Position numbers and translations under genes: made by a program | Shown: positions 37,170-45,786 of the stretch, piece by piece | How the letters are laid out: each line of letters begins with the position of its first letter | How positions within the stretch are numbered: position 1 is the stretch's first letter | Assembly: GCF_041435195.1 (NCBI RefSeq) | Contig: NZ_CP108106.1 | Span: forward strand, 3,534,001 to 3,598,000 | Direction of reading: 5' to 3' | Length of the DNA stretch: 64,000 nucleotides | From: Streptomyces sp. NBC_00224 | Lineage (GTDB): Bacteria > Actinomycetota > Actinomycetes > Streptomycetales > Streptomycetaceae | Notes under the pieces: generated by a model | Told to the model about the DNA's origin: nothing | Databases searched by the model: none | The model's input: only the letters and a program-made list of their open reading frames with translations

Positions 37170-38345
37170 TCACCCCGGGGACCGCACGCACACCACCACC
37201 CCCACCCCCGCAACCCCCGCCCCCACCACCAACACCCCAACCACTCCCACCCCGTCCACCACGCCCCCGCCCACCGCGGCCCCCGCCGCGATCGCCGCGT
37301 TGAACGCCGCCGTGAACAGGGCCGACACCGCCTCGGGGGTCGTGGGGGCCGCGCGGAGGAGCCAGGTCTGGGTGGTGACGGAGACGCCGCCGTAGGCCAG
37401 GCCCCACAGGGCCAGGAGGGCCACCGACACAATCGCGCTGCCGGACGACACCGTCAGGGCCGCCAGCGTCAGCGTCAGCAGCGCCGCGATCAGGAGAAGC
37501 GCGCGGCGCGGGCCGCGTACCGTGCCCGCGAGGAAGTTGCCCGCCACCCCCGCCGCCCCGTAGAGCAGCAGCAGCCCGCTCACCGCCCCCGGGCCGACCC
37601 CCGCCACCCGCTCCAGGACCGGGCGTACGTACGTATACGCGGCGAAGTGGGCCGTGACCAGCAGCAGGACCAGTGCGAGGCCCGTCCGGACCGCCGGCAC
37701 CCGGAGCAGATCCACCGCCCGGGACCGCCGCGCCGCCCGGTCCGGCGGCAGCGGCGGCAGCAGCCTCGCCAGCAGGCCCGCCACCACCAGTGCCAGCACA
37801 CCCACCGCCCCGAACCCCCAGCGCCAGCCGGCCAGTTCACCCGCGAGCGCGCCCGCCGGGACGCCCACCACCGACGCCACCGCTATCCCGCTGAAGATCA
37901 CCGCCGTTGAGCGGGCCACCGCTTCCGAGCGGACCAGCCGGGGCGCCAGGCCCGCCGCCACCGCCCAGACCCCGCCTATGCACACCCCGACCACCAGCCG
38001 CGCCCCCAGCAGCACGCCGAAGCCGGGTGCCAGCGCCGAGGCCAGGTCGGCCGCCGCGAGCAGGAGGACGAGGGCGACCAGGAGCGTACGACGGTCGGTG
38101 CGGCCCGCCAGGGCGGGCAGGAGTGGGGCCGTCAGGGCCGCCACCACGCCCGGCAGGGTCACGGCGAGACCCGCCCTGCCCTCGCTCACCCCCAGCGCGT
38201 CCCCGAGCGGGCTCAGCAGGCCGACCGGGAGCATTTCGGTGGTGACCACGCTGAACGTGGTGGCCGCGACCGCGAGCACGGCCGCCCGGCCGCGTGCCGG
38301 ACTCCAACTGCCGCCGCCCACAGGACTCTCAGTGATCGTTTCCAT
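37170..38345 (-). CDS. MFS transporter (DHA1 drug/sugar efflux type)
   Basis: A 391-residue protein with about 12 membrane helices. The N-terminal half has TTEMLPVGLLSPLGDALGVSEG and the A-motif-like GRTDRRTLLVA; the C-motif-like SGIAVASVVGVPAGALAG marks antiporters. The overall pattern matches DHA1 arabinose/chloramphenicol efflux proteins. It is divergent from a LysR-type regulator 100 bp away, which probably controls it. Confidence 0.9.
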   Translation of the reverse strand: METITESPVGGGSWSPARGRAAVLAVAATTFSVVTTEMLPVGLLSPLGDALGVSEGRAGLAVTLPGVVAALTAPLLPALAGRTDRRTLLVALVLLLAAADLASALAPGFGVLLGARLVVGVCIGGVWAVAAGLAPRLVRSEAVARSTAVIFSGIAVASVVGVPAGALAGELAGWRWGFGAVGVLALVVAGLLARLLPPLPPDRAARRSRAVDLLRVPAVRTGLALVLLLVTAHFAAYTYVRPVLERVAGVGPGAVSGLLLLYGAAGVAGNFLAGTVRGPRRALLLIAALLTLTLAALTVSSGSAIVSVALLALWGLAYGGVSVTTQTWLLRAAPTTPEAVSALFTAAFNAAIAAGAAVGGGVVDGVGVVGVLVVGAGVAGVGVVVCVRSPG

Positions 38346-38412
38346 GCCTCACAGCCTTCGCGGCCCGCGCCACGGGAACAACGGGAGAGTCCTCATCCTT
38401 TGATTAGCCGGA

Positions 38413-38430
38413 GTCATCGATGTCATCGAT
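38413..38430. promoter_or_regulatory. Tandem GTCATCGAT repeat in MFS-LysR intergenic region
   Basis: Two abutting copies of GTCATCGAT, each containing the palindrome ATCGAT, lie 16 bp before the LysR start. They are a candidate binding site for that regulator. Confidence 0.4.
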
Positions 38431-38445
38431 CCACCTGGGGGGCGT

Positions 38446-39384
38446 GTGAGCACGCTTGAAGTCCGTGAGCTCGAATGCTTCCTCGTCCTCGCCGACGAGC
38501 TGCACTTCGGGCGGACCGGCGAGCGGCTGTACGTCTCGCAGAGCCGGGTCAGCCAACTGCTCGCCGCCCTGGAGCGGCGGCTCGGCGCGCGGCTCGTGGA
38601 GCGCACCAGCCGGCGCGTGCGCCTCACCCCGTTCGGGGAGGGCTTCCTCGCTGAACTGCGGCCTTCCTACGACGAGTTGGCCGCCGTCGTCTCCCGGGCG
38701 CAGGAACGCGCCCGGGGGCTCACCGGGACCCTGCGCATCGGCTTCCAGGGCACGGCCACCTCGTATCTCATGCGGGCCATCGAGGCGTTCCGGCGGGAAC
38801 ACGCCCACATCCGTCCGCATCTCGTCGAGATACCTCTCTGCGACCCCTTCGGGGCGCTGCGGCGCGGGGACGTCGACACCGCCGTCGTCCTGCTCCCGGT
38901 GGCCGAGCCGGATCTGGAACTGGGCCCCGTCTTCTCGGAGCAGCGGCAGACCCTGGCCGTCTCGGTGCGGCACCCGTACGCCTCCCGCGACCGGCTGTCC
39001 GCCGCCGAGCTGCGCGGGGCGGACCTGATCGCCCCGGCCGCGCCCGCCCCCTCCTACTGGCGTGCGGCCCAGGCACCGGGCGCGGCGGGCGGGCCCGCCG
39101 TGGCCACGCTCCAGGAGGGCCTCACGCTGGTCGCGGCGGACATCGGCGCGATGCTGCTGTGCCGCCCCAGCGCCGACTACCACGCCCGCGACGACATCGT
39201 GTTCGTCCCGGTGGACGGGCTGCCCGAGTCGGCGCTGGGGGTGGTGTGGCGCGGGGGCGGCGACACGGCGGCCGTGCGGGCCTTCGCGGGCGCGGTGGCG
39301 GTGGCGCGCCCGGTCAGCGGCGGCGCACCTCTGATCAGGGGCGGCGCACCTCGAAGTGGAAGCAGCCGTACTCCAGCGCCCTGA
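38446..39384 (+). CDS. LysR-family transcriptional regulator
   Basis: A 312-residue regulator. The winged HTH is at about 5-63 (LECFLVLADELHFGRTGERLY, SQSRVSQLLAALERRLGARL). The effector domain starts near residue 90 (GTLRIGFQGTATSYLMRAIEAF). It starts with GTG at 38446 after GGGGGG. Divergent from the MFS gene, its likely target. The last residues (SGGAPLIRGGAPRSGSSRTPAP) arise by read-through into the convergent DUF1203 gene across a 21-bp tandem duplication, with a 50-bp overlap. Confidence 0.92.
   Translation: MSTLEVRELECFLVLADELHFGRTGERLYVSQSRVSQLLAALERRLGARLVERTSRRVRLTPFGEGFLAELRPSYDELAAVVSRAQERARGLTGTLRIGFQGTATSYLMRAIEAFRREHAHIRPHLVEIPLCDPFGALRRGDVDTAVVLLPVAEPDLELGPVFSEQRQTLAVSVRHPYASRDRLSAAELRGADLIAPAAPAPSYWRAAQAPGAAGGPAVATLQEGLTLVAADIGAMLLCRPSADYHARDDIVFVPVDGLPESALGVVWRGGGDTAAVRAFAGAVAVARPVSGGAPLIRGGAPRSGSSRTPAP
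39314..39352. repeat. 21-bp tandem duplication at LysR/DUF1203 3' overlap
   Basis: TCAGCGGCGGCGCACCTC (39314-39331) and TCAGGGGCGGCGCACCTC (39335-39352) are 21 bp apart with one difference. The DUF1203 stop codon lies in the second copy, and an in-frame stop is repeated in the first. Confidence 0.8.
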
Positions 39385-39838
39385 CGTGGACCAGCGCCAC
39401 CTCCGGGTCCGCGAACGCCTCCGCGAAGGCCGCCTCGTACCCCGCCGCGGTGTCCTCGGGGATCTCCAGGAGGCGGCCGCCCACGATCCGGCCCTCCGCG
39501 TCGTAGCGGCGGACCGTGCGCAGCGCGCCCGCGCGGGCGAACGGATAAGCCTCCGCCGCGCCGCCCGGCCCGTCGCACCGCGCGCAGATGAACACCGGCC
39601 CCTGCTCGTCGTACGCCCCCGGCTTCGCCCACGTCTCGGCCGCCCAGCGGCGCAGCGGCGCGTACGAGACGAGTGCGATGCGCTCGCCCGGCTCACTGGG
39701 GCGCAGGCAGCAGCGCAGCGGGGCGCCGCCCTCCTCGTCGGTGAAGGGGATGCAGGGGTGCCCGGCGTCGTCCGTGGTGCGGAGCTCCTCAAGGGCGGCG
39801 GGCGGGATCGCGCGTGCGGTGTAGGTCGTCGTCTTCAT
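39335..39838 (-). CDS. DUF1203 domain protein
   Basis: A 167-residue protein starting MKTTTYTARAIPPAALEELR, with CIPFTDEEGGAPLRCCLR, ERIALVSYAPL, FICARCDGP and YDAEGRIVGGRLLEIPED, matching DUF1203 proteins of unknown function. Paired cysteines (CC and CARC) could bind metal. The longer upstream frame lacks family sequence. Convergent with, and overlapping, the LysR gene by 50 bp. Confidence 0.85.
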   Translation of the reverse strand: MKTTTYTARAIPPAALEELRTTDDAGHPCIPFTDEEGGAPLRCCLRPSEPGERIALVSYAPLRRWAAETWAKPGAYDEQGPVFICARCDGPGGAAEAYPFARAGALRTVRRYDAEGRIVGGRLLEIPEDTAAGYEAAFAEAFADPEVALVHVRALEYGCFHFEVRRP

Positions 39839-39999
39839 GGGTCCAGCGTGCCGACCCGCCCCCGCCCCCCACCGGCGGAATTCGGACCTGGAGCCCCCGG
39901 GCAAAAGCCCTGTACGCCCCCGGCGCGTCTCGTGCAAGGATGGCCGGAACCGTCACGATCTGATGGATCTAGCTGAGATTTTCTGAAGGAGATGGCCGG

Positions 40000-42570
40000 G
40001 TGCCTGGCACGAATCTGACCCGTGAAGAGGCCCAGCGGCGCGCGGAGCTGCTGAGCGTCGACTCGTACGCGATCGAGCTCGATCTGAGCGGCGCGCAGCA
40101 GGGCGGGACCTACAGGTCCGTGACCACCGTGCGCTTCGACTCCGCCGAGGCCGGTGCGCAGACGTTCATCGACCTCGTCGCGCCCGCCGTGCACGAGGTC
40201 GTCCTCAACGGCACCGCGCTCGATGCGGCCGCCGTGTTCGCGGACTCGCGGATCGCGCTGGCCGGTCTTGAGGCGGGTCCGAACGAGCTGAAGGTCGTCG
40301 CGGACTGCGCGTACACCAACACGGGTGAGGGCCTCCACCGGTTCGTCGACCCGGTCGACGACCAGGCGTACCTGTACACCCAGTTCGAGGTGCCGGACGC
40401 GCGCCGCGTCTTCGCCTCCTTCGAGCAGCCGGACCTGAAGGCGACCTTCCAGTTCACCGTGAAGGCCCCCTCGGGCTGGACCGTGATCTCGAACTCGCCG
40501 ACCCCCGAGCCCGCCGACGACGTGTGGGTCTTCGAGCCGACGCCCCGGATCTCCAGCTACATCACGGCGCTGATCGTCGGCCCGTACCACTCGGTGCACA
40601 GCGTGTACGAGAAGGACGGCCAGTCGGTGCCGCTGGGCATCTACTGCCGCCCCTCGCTCGCCGAGTTCCTCGACGCGGACGAGATCTTCGACGTGACCCG
40701 GCAGGGCTTCGACTGGTTCCAGGAGAAGTTCGACTACGACTACCCGTTCGCCAAGTACGACCAGCTCTTCGTGCCGGAGTTCAACGCGGGCGCGATGGAG
40801 AACGCGGGCGCGGTGACGATCCGCGACCAGTACGTGTTCCGGTCCAAGGTGACCGATGCCGCGTACGAGGTGCGCGCCGAGACCATCCTGCACGAGCTCG
40901 CCCACATGTGGTTCGGCGACCTCGTCACCATGGAGTGGTGGAACGACCTGTGGCTGAACGAGTCGTTCGCCACCTACACCTCGATCGCCTGCCAGGCGTA
41001 CGCGCCGGGCTCCAAGTGGCCGCACGCCTGGACCACGTTCGCCAACTCCATGAAGACCTGGGCGTACCGGCAGGACCAGCTGCCGTCCACGCACCCGATC
41101 ATGGCGGACATCCGCGACCTCGACGACGTGCTCGTCAACTTCGACGGCATCACGTACGCCAAGGGCGCCTCCGTCCTCAAGCAGCTCGTGGCCTACGTCG
41201 GCATGGACGAGTTCTTCCAGGGCGTGCAGGCGTACTTCAAGGCGCACGCGTTCGGCAACACGCGTCTGTCCGACCTGCTGGGCGCGCTGGAGGAGACCTC
41301 CGGGCGCGACCTGAAGACCTGGTCGAAGGCGTGGCTGGAGACGGCCGGCATCAACATCCTGCGCCCGGAGATCGAGGTCGACGGCGAGGGCGCCATCACC
41401 TCCTTCACCGTCCTCCAGGAGGCCCCGGCGCTGCCCGCCGGCGCCAAGGGCGAGCCGACGCTTCGCCCGCACCGCATCGCGATCGGCTTCTACGACCTGA
41501 ACGAGGCGGGCAAGCTGGTCCGCACGAACCGCATCGAACTGGACGTGGACGGGGCGCGCACGGCCGTCGAGCTCCCGGCGGGCACCCGCCGCCCGGCCGT
41601 CGTCCTCCTCAACGACGACGACCTCTCGTACGCGAAGGTGCGCCTCGACGAGGAGTCCCTGAAGGTCGTCACCGCGCACCTCGGCGACTTCGCCGAGTCG
41701 CTGCCGCGCGCGCTGTGCTGGGCCTCCGCCTGGGACATGACCCGCGACGGCGAGCTGGCGACCCGCGACTACCTGGCGCTGGTGCTCTCCGGCATCGCCA
41801 AGGAGTCCGACATCGGCGTCGTGCAGTCCCTGCACCGCCAGGTGAAGCTGGCCATCGAGCTGTACGCGGCGCCCGAGTGGCGCGAGACGGGTCTGGCCCG
41901 CTGGACCGAGGCGTCCCTGGAGCAGCTGCGCGCGGCCGCGCCCGGCAGCGACCACCAGCTGGCGTGGGCGCGGGCGTTCGCGGCCACGGCCCGTACGGCC
42001 GAGCAGCTCGACCTGCTACAGGGCCTGATGGACGGCACCGAGACGGTGGACGGCCTGGCCGTCGACACCGAGCTGCGCTGGGCGTTCCTGGAGCGGCTCG
42101 CGGCGACCGGCCGGGCCGACGAGAAGGCCATCGCGGCCGAGCTGGAGCGGGACCGTACGGCGGCGGGCGAGCGCCACGCGGCCACCGCGCGCGCCGCGCG
42201 TCCGACGGCCGAGGCGAAGGCCGAGGCGTGGGCGTCGGTGGTCGAGGGTGACACGCTCCCCAACGCCGTGCAGGAGGCGGTGATCGGGGGCTTCGTCCAG
42301 TTCGACCAGCGCGAGCTGCTCGCCCCGTACACGGAGAAGTTCTTCGCGGCGGTCAAGGGTGTGTGGGAGTCCCGCTCCCACGAGATCGCGCAGCAGATCG
42401 CGACGGGTCTTTACCCGTCGCTCCAGGTCTCCCAGGCGACCCTGGACACCACGGACGCGTGGCTGGCCTCCGCCGCCCCCAACGCGTCCCTGCGCCGCCT
42501 GATCTCGGAGTCCCGAGCGGGAGTGGAGCGGGCGCTCCGCGCCCAGGAGGCGGACGCGGCGTCGTCGTAA
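40000..42570 (+). CDS. pepN: Aminopeptidase N (M1 family), paralogue 2
   Basis: An 856-residue zinc aminopeptidase with GAMEN (GAMENAG, about 264), HELAHMWFGDL and the distal Glu in WLNESFAT, plus the ERAP1-like C-terminal domain. No signal peptide. The GTG at 40000 is preceded by GAAGGAG at 8 bp. It is similar along its whole length to the gene at 23335 and probably differs in substrate preference: the residue after GAMEN is Ala here and Pro there. It resembles the better known Streptomyces PepN more closely, so it may be the housekeeping copy. Confidence 0.95.
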   Translation: MPGTNLTREEAQRRAELLSVDSYAIELDLSGAQQGGTYRSVTTVRFDSAEAGAQTFIDLVAPAVHEVVLNGTALDAAAVFADSRIALAGLEAGPNELKVVADCAYTNTGEGLHRFVDPVDDQAYLYTQFEVPDARRVFASFEQPDLKATFQFTVKAPSGWTVISNSPTPEPADDVWVFEPTPRISSYITALIVGPYHSVHSVYEKDGQSVPLGIYCRPSLAEFLDADEIFDVTRQGFDWFQEKFDYDYPFAKYDQLFVPEFNAGAMENAGAVTIRDQYVFRSKVTDAAYEVRAETILHELAHMWFGDLVTMEWWNDLWLNESFATYTSIACQAYAPGSKWPHAWTTFANSMKTWAYRQDQLPSTHPIMADIRDLDDVLVNFDGITYAKGASVLKQLVAYVGMDEFFQGVQAYFKAHAFGNTRLSDLLGALEETSGRDLKTWSKAWLETAGINILRPEIEVDGEGAITSFTVLQEAPALPAGAKGEPTLRPHRIAIGFYDLNEAGKLVRTNRIELDVDGARTAVELPAGTRRPAVVLLNDDDLSYAKVRLDEESLKVVTAHLGDFAESLPRALCWASAWDMTRDGELATRDYLALVLSGIAKESDIGVVQSLHRQVKLAIELYAAPEWRETGLARWTEASLEQLRAAAPGSDHQLAWARAFAATARTAEQLDLLQGLMDGTETVDGLAVDTELRWAFLERLAATGRADEKAIAAELERDRTAAGERHAATARAARPTAEAKAEAWASVVEGDTLPNAVQEAVIGGFVQFDQRELLAPYTEKFFAAVKGVWESRSHEIAQQIATGLYPSLQVSQATLDTTDAWLASAAPNASLRRLISESRAGVERALRAQEADAASS

Positions 42571-42580
42571 CGGGTGCTTG

Positions 42581-42822
42581 CCCCCCACCCCGCCCGTTCC
42601 CTTAAGCCCTGGGCGGGCAGCCGGGTGGGGGGTCGGGGTGGGCTGCTGCGGGCCCGGTGGGGGCTGGTCGCGCAGTTCCCCGCGCCCCTAAAGGGGCACG
42701 GCAAAATTCAGCCCCTCCGGCGTTTGAGGAGCGGGGTCCGGGGCGGAGCCCCGGGAGACCACCTCAGCCCCCACCCACCCCCGGAGGGTTTAGGGAAGGG
42801 GCGGGGTGGGGGAACTCGCGCG
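42581..42822. repeat. Palindromic repeat, copy 6 (composite)
   Basis: Fills the gap between pepN 2 and the convergent LysR gene. In order: CCCCACCCCGCCCGTTCCC plus CCCTGGGCGGGC, one core arm (CGCAGTTCCCCGCGCCCC, about 42671-42688) with a truncated opposite arm, CCTCCGGCGTTTGAGGAG, the hairpin CCGGGGCGGAGCCCCGG, and an inverted CCCCACCCCGCCCCTTCCC module (about 42794-42813). The last module enters the LysR coding sequence. Confidence 0.85.
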
Positions 42823-43734
42823 GAGCGCGGACAGCACGTGTCCCAGCCCCGCTCCCCCCTCCGCCCCCCGCCGCACCGCAGCCACCACATGCCGGTAGGG
42901 GCGGTCCGGGCCCAGCTCCCGCATCACCACCCCCTCCCGCCGCGCCGCCGCCAGGCGCGGCACCAGCGCGACCCCCATCCCCGCCTCCACCATCGCCAGG
43001 ATCGCCGTCCAGCCCGCCGCGCTGTGCGCCTGCTCGGGGACGAAGCCGGCCGCCTCGCACGCCGCCGTCGTGATCTGCGACCACGGCCCGCTGCCGCCGA
43101 AGATCCACGGCTCGCCCGCCAGATCGGCCAGGCGCAGGTCCGGCGAGGTCGCGAGGGGGTGGTCGGCGGGGAGTGCCACGTCCAGCGGGTCGGCGAGCAG
43201 CGGGACCACCGTGAACCGGGGGTCCCGGGCGCTCGGGGCGTGCGCGGCCAGCGACAGGGCGAGGTCGACCGCCCCGGCCGACAGCAGCTCGTACGCCTCG
43301 GCCGCCTCCGCCTCCCGTACCCGTACCTCCAGCGCGGGATGGCTGCGCCGCAGCCGCAGCACCGCCGGTACGACCAGCGCGGGCACCGCCGTCGAGAACG
43401 CCCCCACCCGTACCCGGCCCGCCTCGCCCCGCAGATACCCGGCCAACTCCGCGTCCGCCCGCTCCAGTTGGGCGAAGACGGCCTCGGCGTGGCGCAGTAC
43501 GAGATGGGCGGCGTCGGTGAGGCGGACCCGGCGGCCGTCCGCCTCCAGGAGGGGTACGCCGAGCTGCTTCGCCAGGTTGGTCAGCTGCTGCGAGACCGCC
43601 GAGGGCGTCATGAGCAGCGCCTCGGCGGTCGCGGTCACGGTCCCCCGGTCGCGCAGGGTCCGCAGGATGTGGAGCTTCCTGATGTCCCAGTCGTGCGGCT
43701 TGGCGGAGGTTCCCCCGGGCTCGTTCGCGTTCAT
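42790..43734 (-). CDS. LysR-family transcriptional regulator with repeat-derived C-terminus
   Basis: A 314-residue regulator. The HTH is near residues 20-75 (LHILRTLRDRGTVTATAEALL, SAVSQQLTNLAKQLGVPLLE), and the effector domain runs from about 105 (GRVRVGAFSTAVPALVVPAVL). It follows two EamA transporter genes on the same strand (22 bp after the second), so it probably regulates them. Its final SSPTPPLP and TAA stop are supplied by the intergenic repeat module. Confidence 0.91.
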   Translation of the reverse strand: MNANEPGGTSAKPHDWDIRKLHILRTLRDRGTVTATAEALLMTPSAVSQQLTNLAKQLGVPLLEADGRRVRLTDAAHLVLRHAEAVFAQLERADAELAGYLRGEAGRVRVGAFSTAVPALVVPAVLRLRRSHPALEVRVREAEAAEAYELLSAGAVDLALSLAAHAPSARDPRFTVVPLLADPLDVALPADHPLATSPDLRLADLAGEPWIFGGSGPWSQITTAACEAAGFVPEQAHSAAGWTAILAMVEAGMGVALVPRLAAARREGVVMRELGPDRPYRHVVAAVRRGAEGGAGLGHVLSALRASSPTPPLP

Positions 43735-43755
43735 GGGCGCAACCTACCGACCGCG

Positions 43756-44670
43756 CTACCGGCGTGATCCCAGCACCACTCCGCCCAGGATCAGCGCCAT
43801 GCAGAGCAGTTGGCCCGGGCCGGTCGCCTCGCCCAGGAGGGCGAAGGAGAGCAGGGCCACGCAGACCGGCTGGAGGTAGTAGACGACGCCCGCCCGGGCC
43901 GCGCCGATCAGCGCGATCGCCTTGTTCCAGGCGAAGAAGGCGACCGCGGAGGAGAGGACTCCCACGTACACCAGCGGCCCGACGGTCCCCGGCGTCGCCG
44001 CGAAGCCGCCCTGGACGGCGAGGCTCACCCCGTACACCGGCGCCAGCATCAGCGCGCCCAGCGCGAACGTGGTGAACAGGAAGGCGAGGCCGCCGAGTTC
44101 GGCGGGGCGGCGGCGCAGCAGGGCACTGTACGAGGCGAAGGAGACGGCGGCGGCGACCATCCACAGGTCCCCGGCAGCGAAGCTCGGCGCGAGCGAGCCC
44201 TTGCTCACCAGCAGCAGCACCCCGGCGCAGGCGACGAGCATCCCGGCCGTCCGCCGCGCCCCGAGCCGCTGCCCGCCGAGCCGCTCGTACAGCGCCATCA
44301 GGACCGGCGAGGCGGCCATGATCATGCCCATGTTGCCCGCGGAGGTGGAGAGTCCGGCCTGGTTGACGAGCGTGTTGTAGACCGTGACGCCGAGGAGGGC
44401 GGCCAGCAGGAGGAAGCGCAAGTGGCGGCGGATCAGGGCCCGTTGGCGCCAGGTCTCGCGGGCCGCGAACGGCGCCACCGCCACCAGGGCGATGATCCAG
44501 CGCCAGAAGGCGGCCTGGACGGGGGGCACCGAGTCGTGCAGGGCCCGGGAGGCGACGAAGCTGCCCGACCAGACGACGGTCGCGACGCCCGCGAGGGCGA
44601 GCCCGGGGCCTGCGGCCCGGCTCACCCTCGCGATGGTCGGTGTGGTGCGGACGCGCTCCAGGACTGCCAC
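43756..44670 (-). CDS. EamA/DMT-family transporter, gene 2 of pair
   Basis: A 304-residue membrane protein with ten helices in two EamA halves (GVATVVWSGSFVASRAL in the first; DLWMVAAAVSFASYSALLRRR in the second). Family members export metabolites or amino acids. The GTG at 44670 follows AAGGAGCACC. A 27-bp triple 9-mer repeat lies in its leader. Located between another EamA gene and a LysR gene on the same strand. Confidence 0.9.
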   Translation of the reverse strand: MAVLERVRTTPTIARVSRAAGPGLALAGVATVVWSGSFVASRALHDSVPPVQAAFWRWIIALVAVAPFAARETWRQRALIRRHLRFLLLAALLGVTVYNTLVNQAGLSTSAGNMGMIMAASPVLMALYERLGGQRLGARRTAGMLVACAGVLLLVSKGSLAPSFAAGDLWMVAAAVSFASYSALLRRRPAELGGLAFLFTTFALGALMLAPVYGVSLAVQGGFAATPGTVGPLVYVGVLSSAVAFFAWNKAIALIGAARAGVVYYLQPVCVALLSFALLGEATGPGQLLCMALILGGVVLGSRR

Positions 44671-44685
44671 GGTGGCCGGTGCTCC

Positions 44686-44712
44686 TTCGTTCGGTTCGTT
44701 CGGTTCGTTCGG
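44686..44712. repeat. 9-bp tandem repeat, three copies
   Basis: TTCGTTCGG occurs three times in perfect tandem in the 49-bp spacer between the two EamA genes, just upstream of the ribosome site of the second. Confidence 0.85.
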
Positions 44713-44719
44713 TTCCGGA

Positions 44720-45706
44720 CTACCGTCGCACCGACGAAACCATCACGTCCATCGAATCTTTTCGACTGATCTCTTTAGGAGAAGTGAACGGTTCGAGCTT
44801 GGCGGCTTCGAGCTTGGCCGCTTCGAGCTTGGCGGCCTTCGCGGCCCGGGGCACGTACTGGCCCGCGAGCGTCGCCCCGAAGGCGATCGCCATCCCGGTG
44901 AGCTGGAGCGGGGTGAGCGCCTGGCCGAGCGCGGCCCAGCCGATGACGGCGGCGGCGAGCGGCGACAGCGGGCCGAGGAAGGTGACCGAGGTGGCGGTGA
45001 GGCGGCCGATGCCGCGGAACCAGAGCCAGTACGCGACGGCGGTGTTGACCAGGGCGAGGTAGAGGTAGCCCGCGAGGTTGCGTCCGTCGAGCGCGGGCGG
45101 TGCGCCCTCGATCAGGAAGGCGACCGGCGCGATGAGCAGTCCGCCCGCGGTCAGCTGCCACCCGGTGAGCACCAGCGGCCCGACCCCCTCGGGCCGTCCC
45201 CACCTCTTGGTGAACACGGTCCCCGCCGCCATCGCCACGGACGAGGCGACCCCGGCCGCGACTCCGACGGCGTCCAGTGCCCCCGTCGCCTTCAGGACCA
45301 CCAGGGTCACCCCGAGGGCCGCCGCGATCCCGGTGAGCAGGGTCCGCAGGGACGGGCGTTCACCGAGGAAGAGCGCGGCGAGCCCGGCCACCCACAGCGG
45401 TCCGAGGGAGCCGATCACGGCGGCCATGCCGCCGGGCAGCCGGTAGGCGGCGAGGAAGAGGAGCGGGAAGAAGGCCCCGATGTTGAGCGCCCCCAGGATC
45501 ACCGCCTTCCACCACCACTCCCCGCGTGGCAATCGCCGGGTGACGAGGAGGAGCGCGAGCCCGGCGGGCAGCGCCCGCATCATGCCCGTGAACAACGGCC
45601 GGTCGGCGGGGAGGAATTCGGTGGTCACGGCGTAGGTGGAACCCCAGGAGACCGGGGCGAGGGCGGTGAGGGCGACGGTGGCTATGCGGCTCTGGGTTCG
45701 CTTCAT
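44720..45706 (-). CDS. EamA/DMT-family transporter, gene 1 of pair
   Basis: A 328-residue ten-helix transporter. The first half has LAPVSWGSTYAVTTEFLP and the second GVASSVAMAAGTVFTKRWG. After the last helix (GATLAGQYVPRA) there is an unusual tail of three AAKLE repeats and a hydrophilic end (FTSPKEISRKDSMDVMVSSVRR) that looks like translated spacer. The start codon abuts a 26-bp palindrome shared with the divergent MarR gene, which probably represses it. Confidence 0.91.
   Translation of the reverse strand: MKRTQSRIATVALTALAPVSWGSTYAVTTEFLPADRPLFTGMMRALPAGLALLLVTRRLPRGEWWWKAVILGALNIGAFFPLLFLAAYRLPGGMAAVIGSLGPLWVAGLAALFLGERPSLRTLLTGIAAALGVTLVVLKATGALDAVGVAAGVASSVAMAAGTVFTKRWGRPEGVGPLVLTGWQLTAGGLLIAPVAFLIEGAPPALDGRNLAGYLYLALVNTAVAYWLWFRGIGRLTATSVTFLGPLSPLAAAVIGWAALGQALTPLQLTGMAIAFGATLAGQYVPRAAKAAKLEAAKLEAAKLEPFTSPKEISRKDSMDVMVSSVRR
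44792..44836. repeat. 15-bp tandem repeat, three copies, within EamA gene 1
   Basis: TTCGAGCTTGGCGGC repeats three times (the second copy has one change), encoding three AAKLE units on the minus strand. Confidence 0.9.
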
Positions 45707-45708
45707 GG

Positions 45709-45734
45709 AAAGTAGCTTACTCGTAAGCTACTTT
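45709..45734. promoter_or_regulatory. Perfect palindrome, probable MarR operator
   Basis: AAAGTAGCTTAC-TC-GTAAGCTACTTT: 12-bp arms with a 2-bp centre, beginning 3 bp upstream of the EamA start codon and 53 bp from the divergent MarR gene. Unusually AT-rich for this genome. Confidence 0.8.
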
Positions 45735-45786
45735 TCGTCAAGCAACTTTCTTGCGCCCGATCCAATCCGCTCGGATACTGGTGCCC

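Noticed and set aside
44686..44836. Short tandem arrays as a CRISPR
   Set aside because: Units of 9 and 15 bp abut with no spacers and no cas genes are present.
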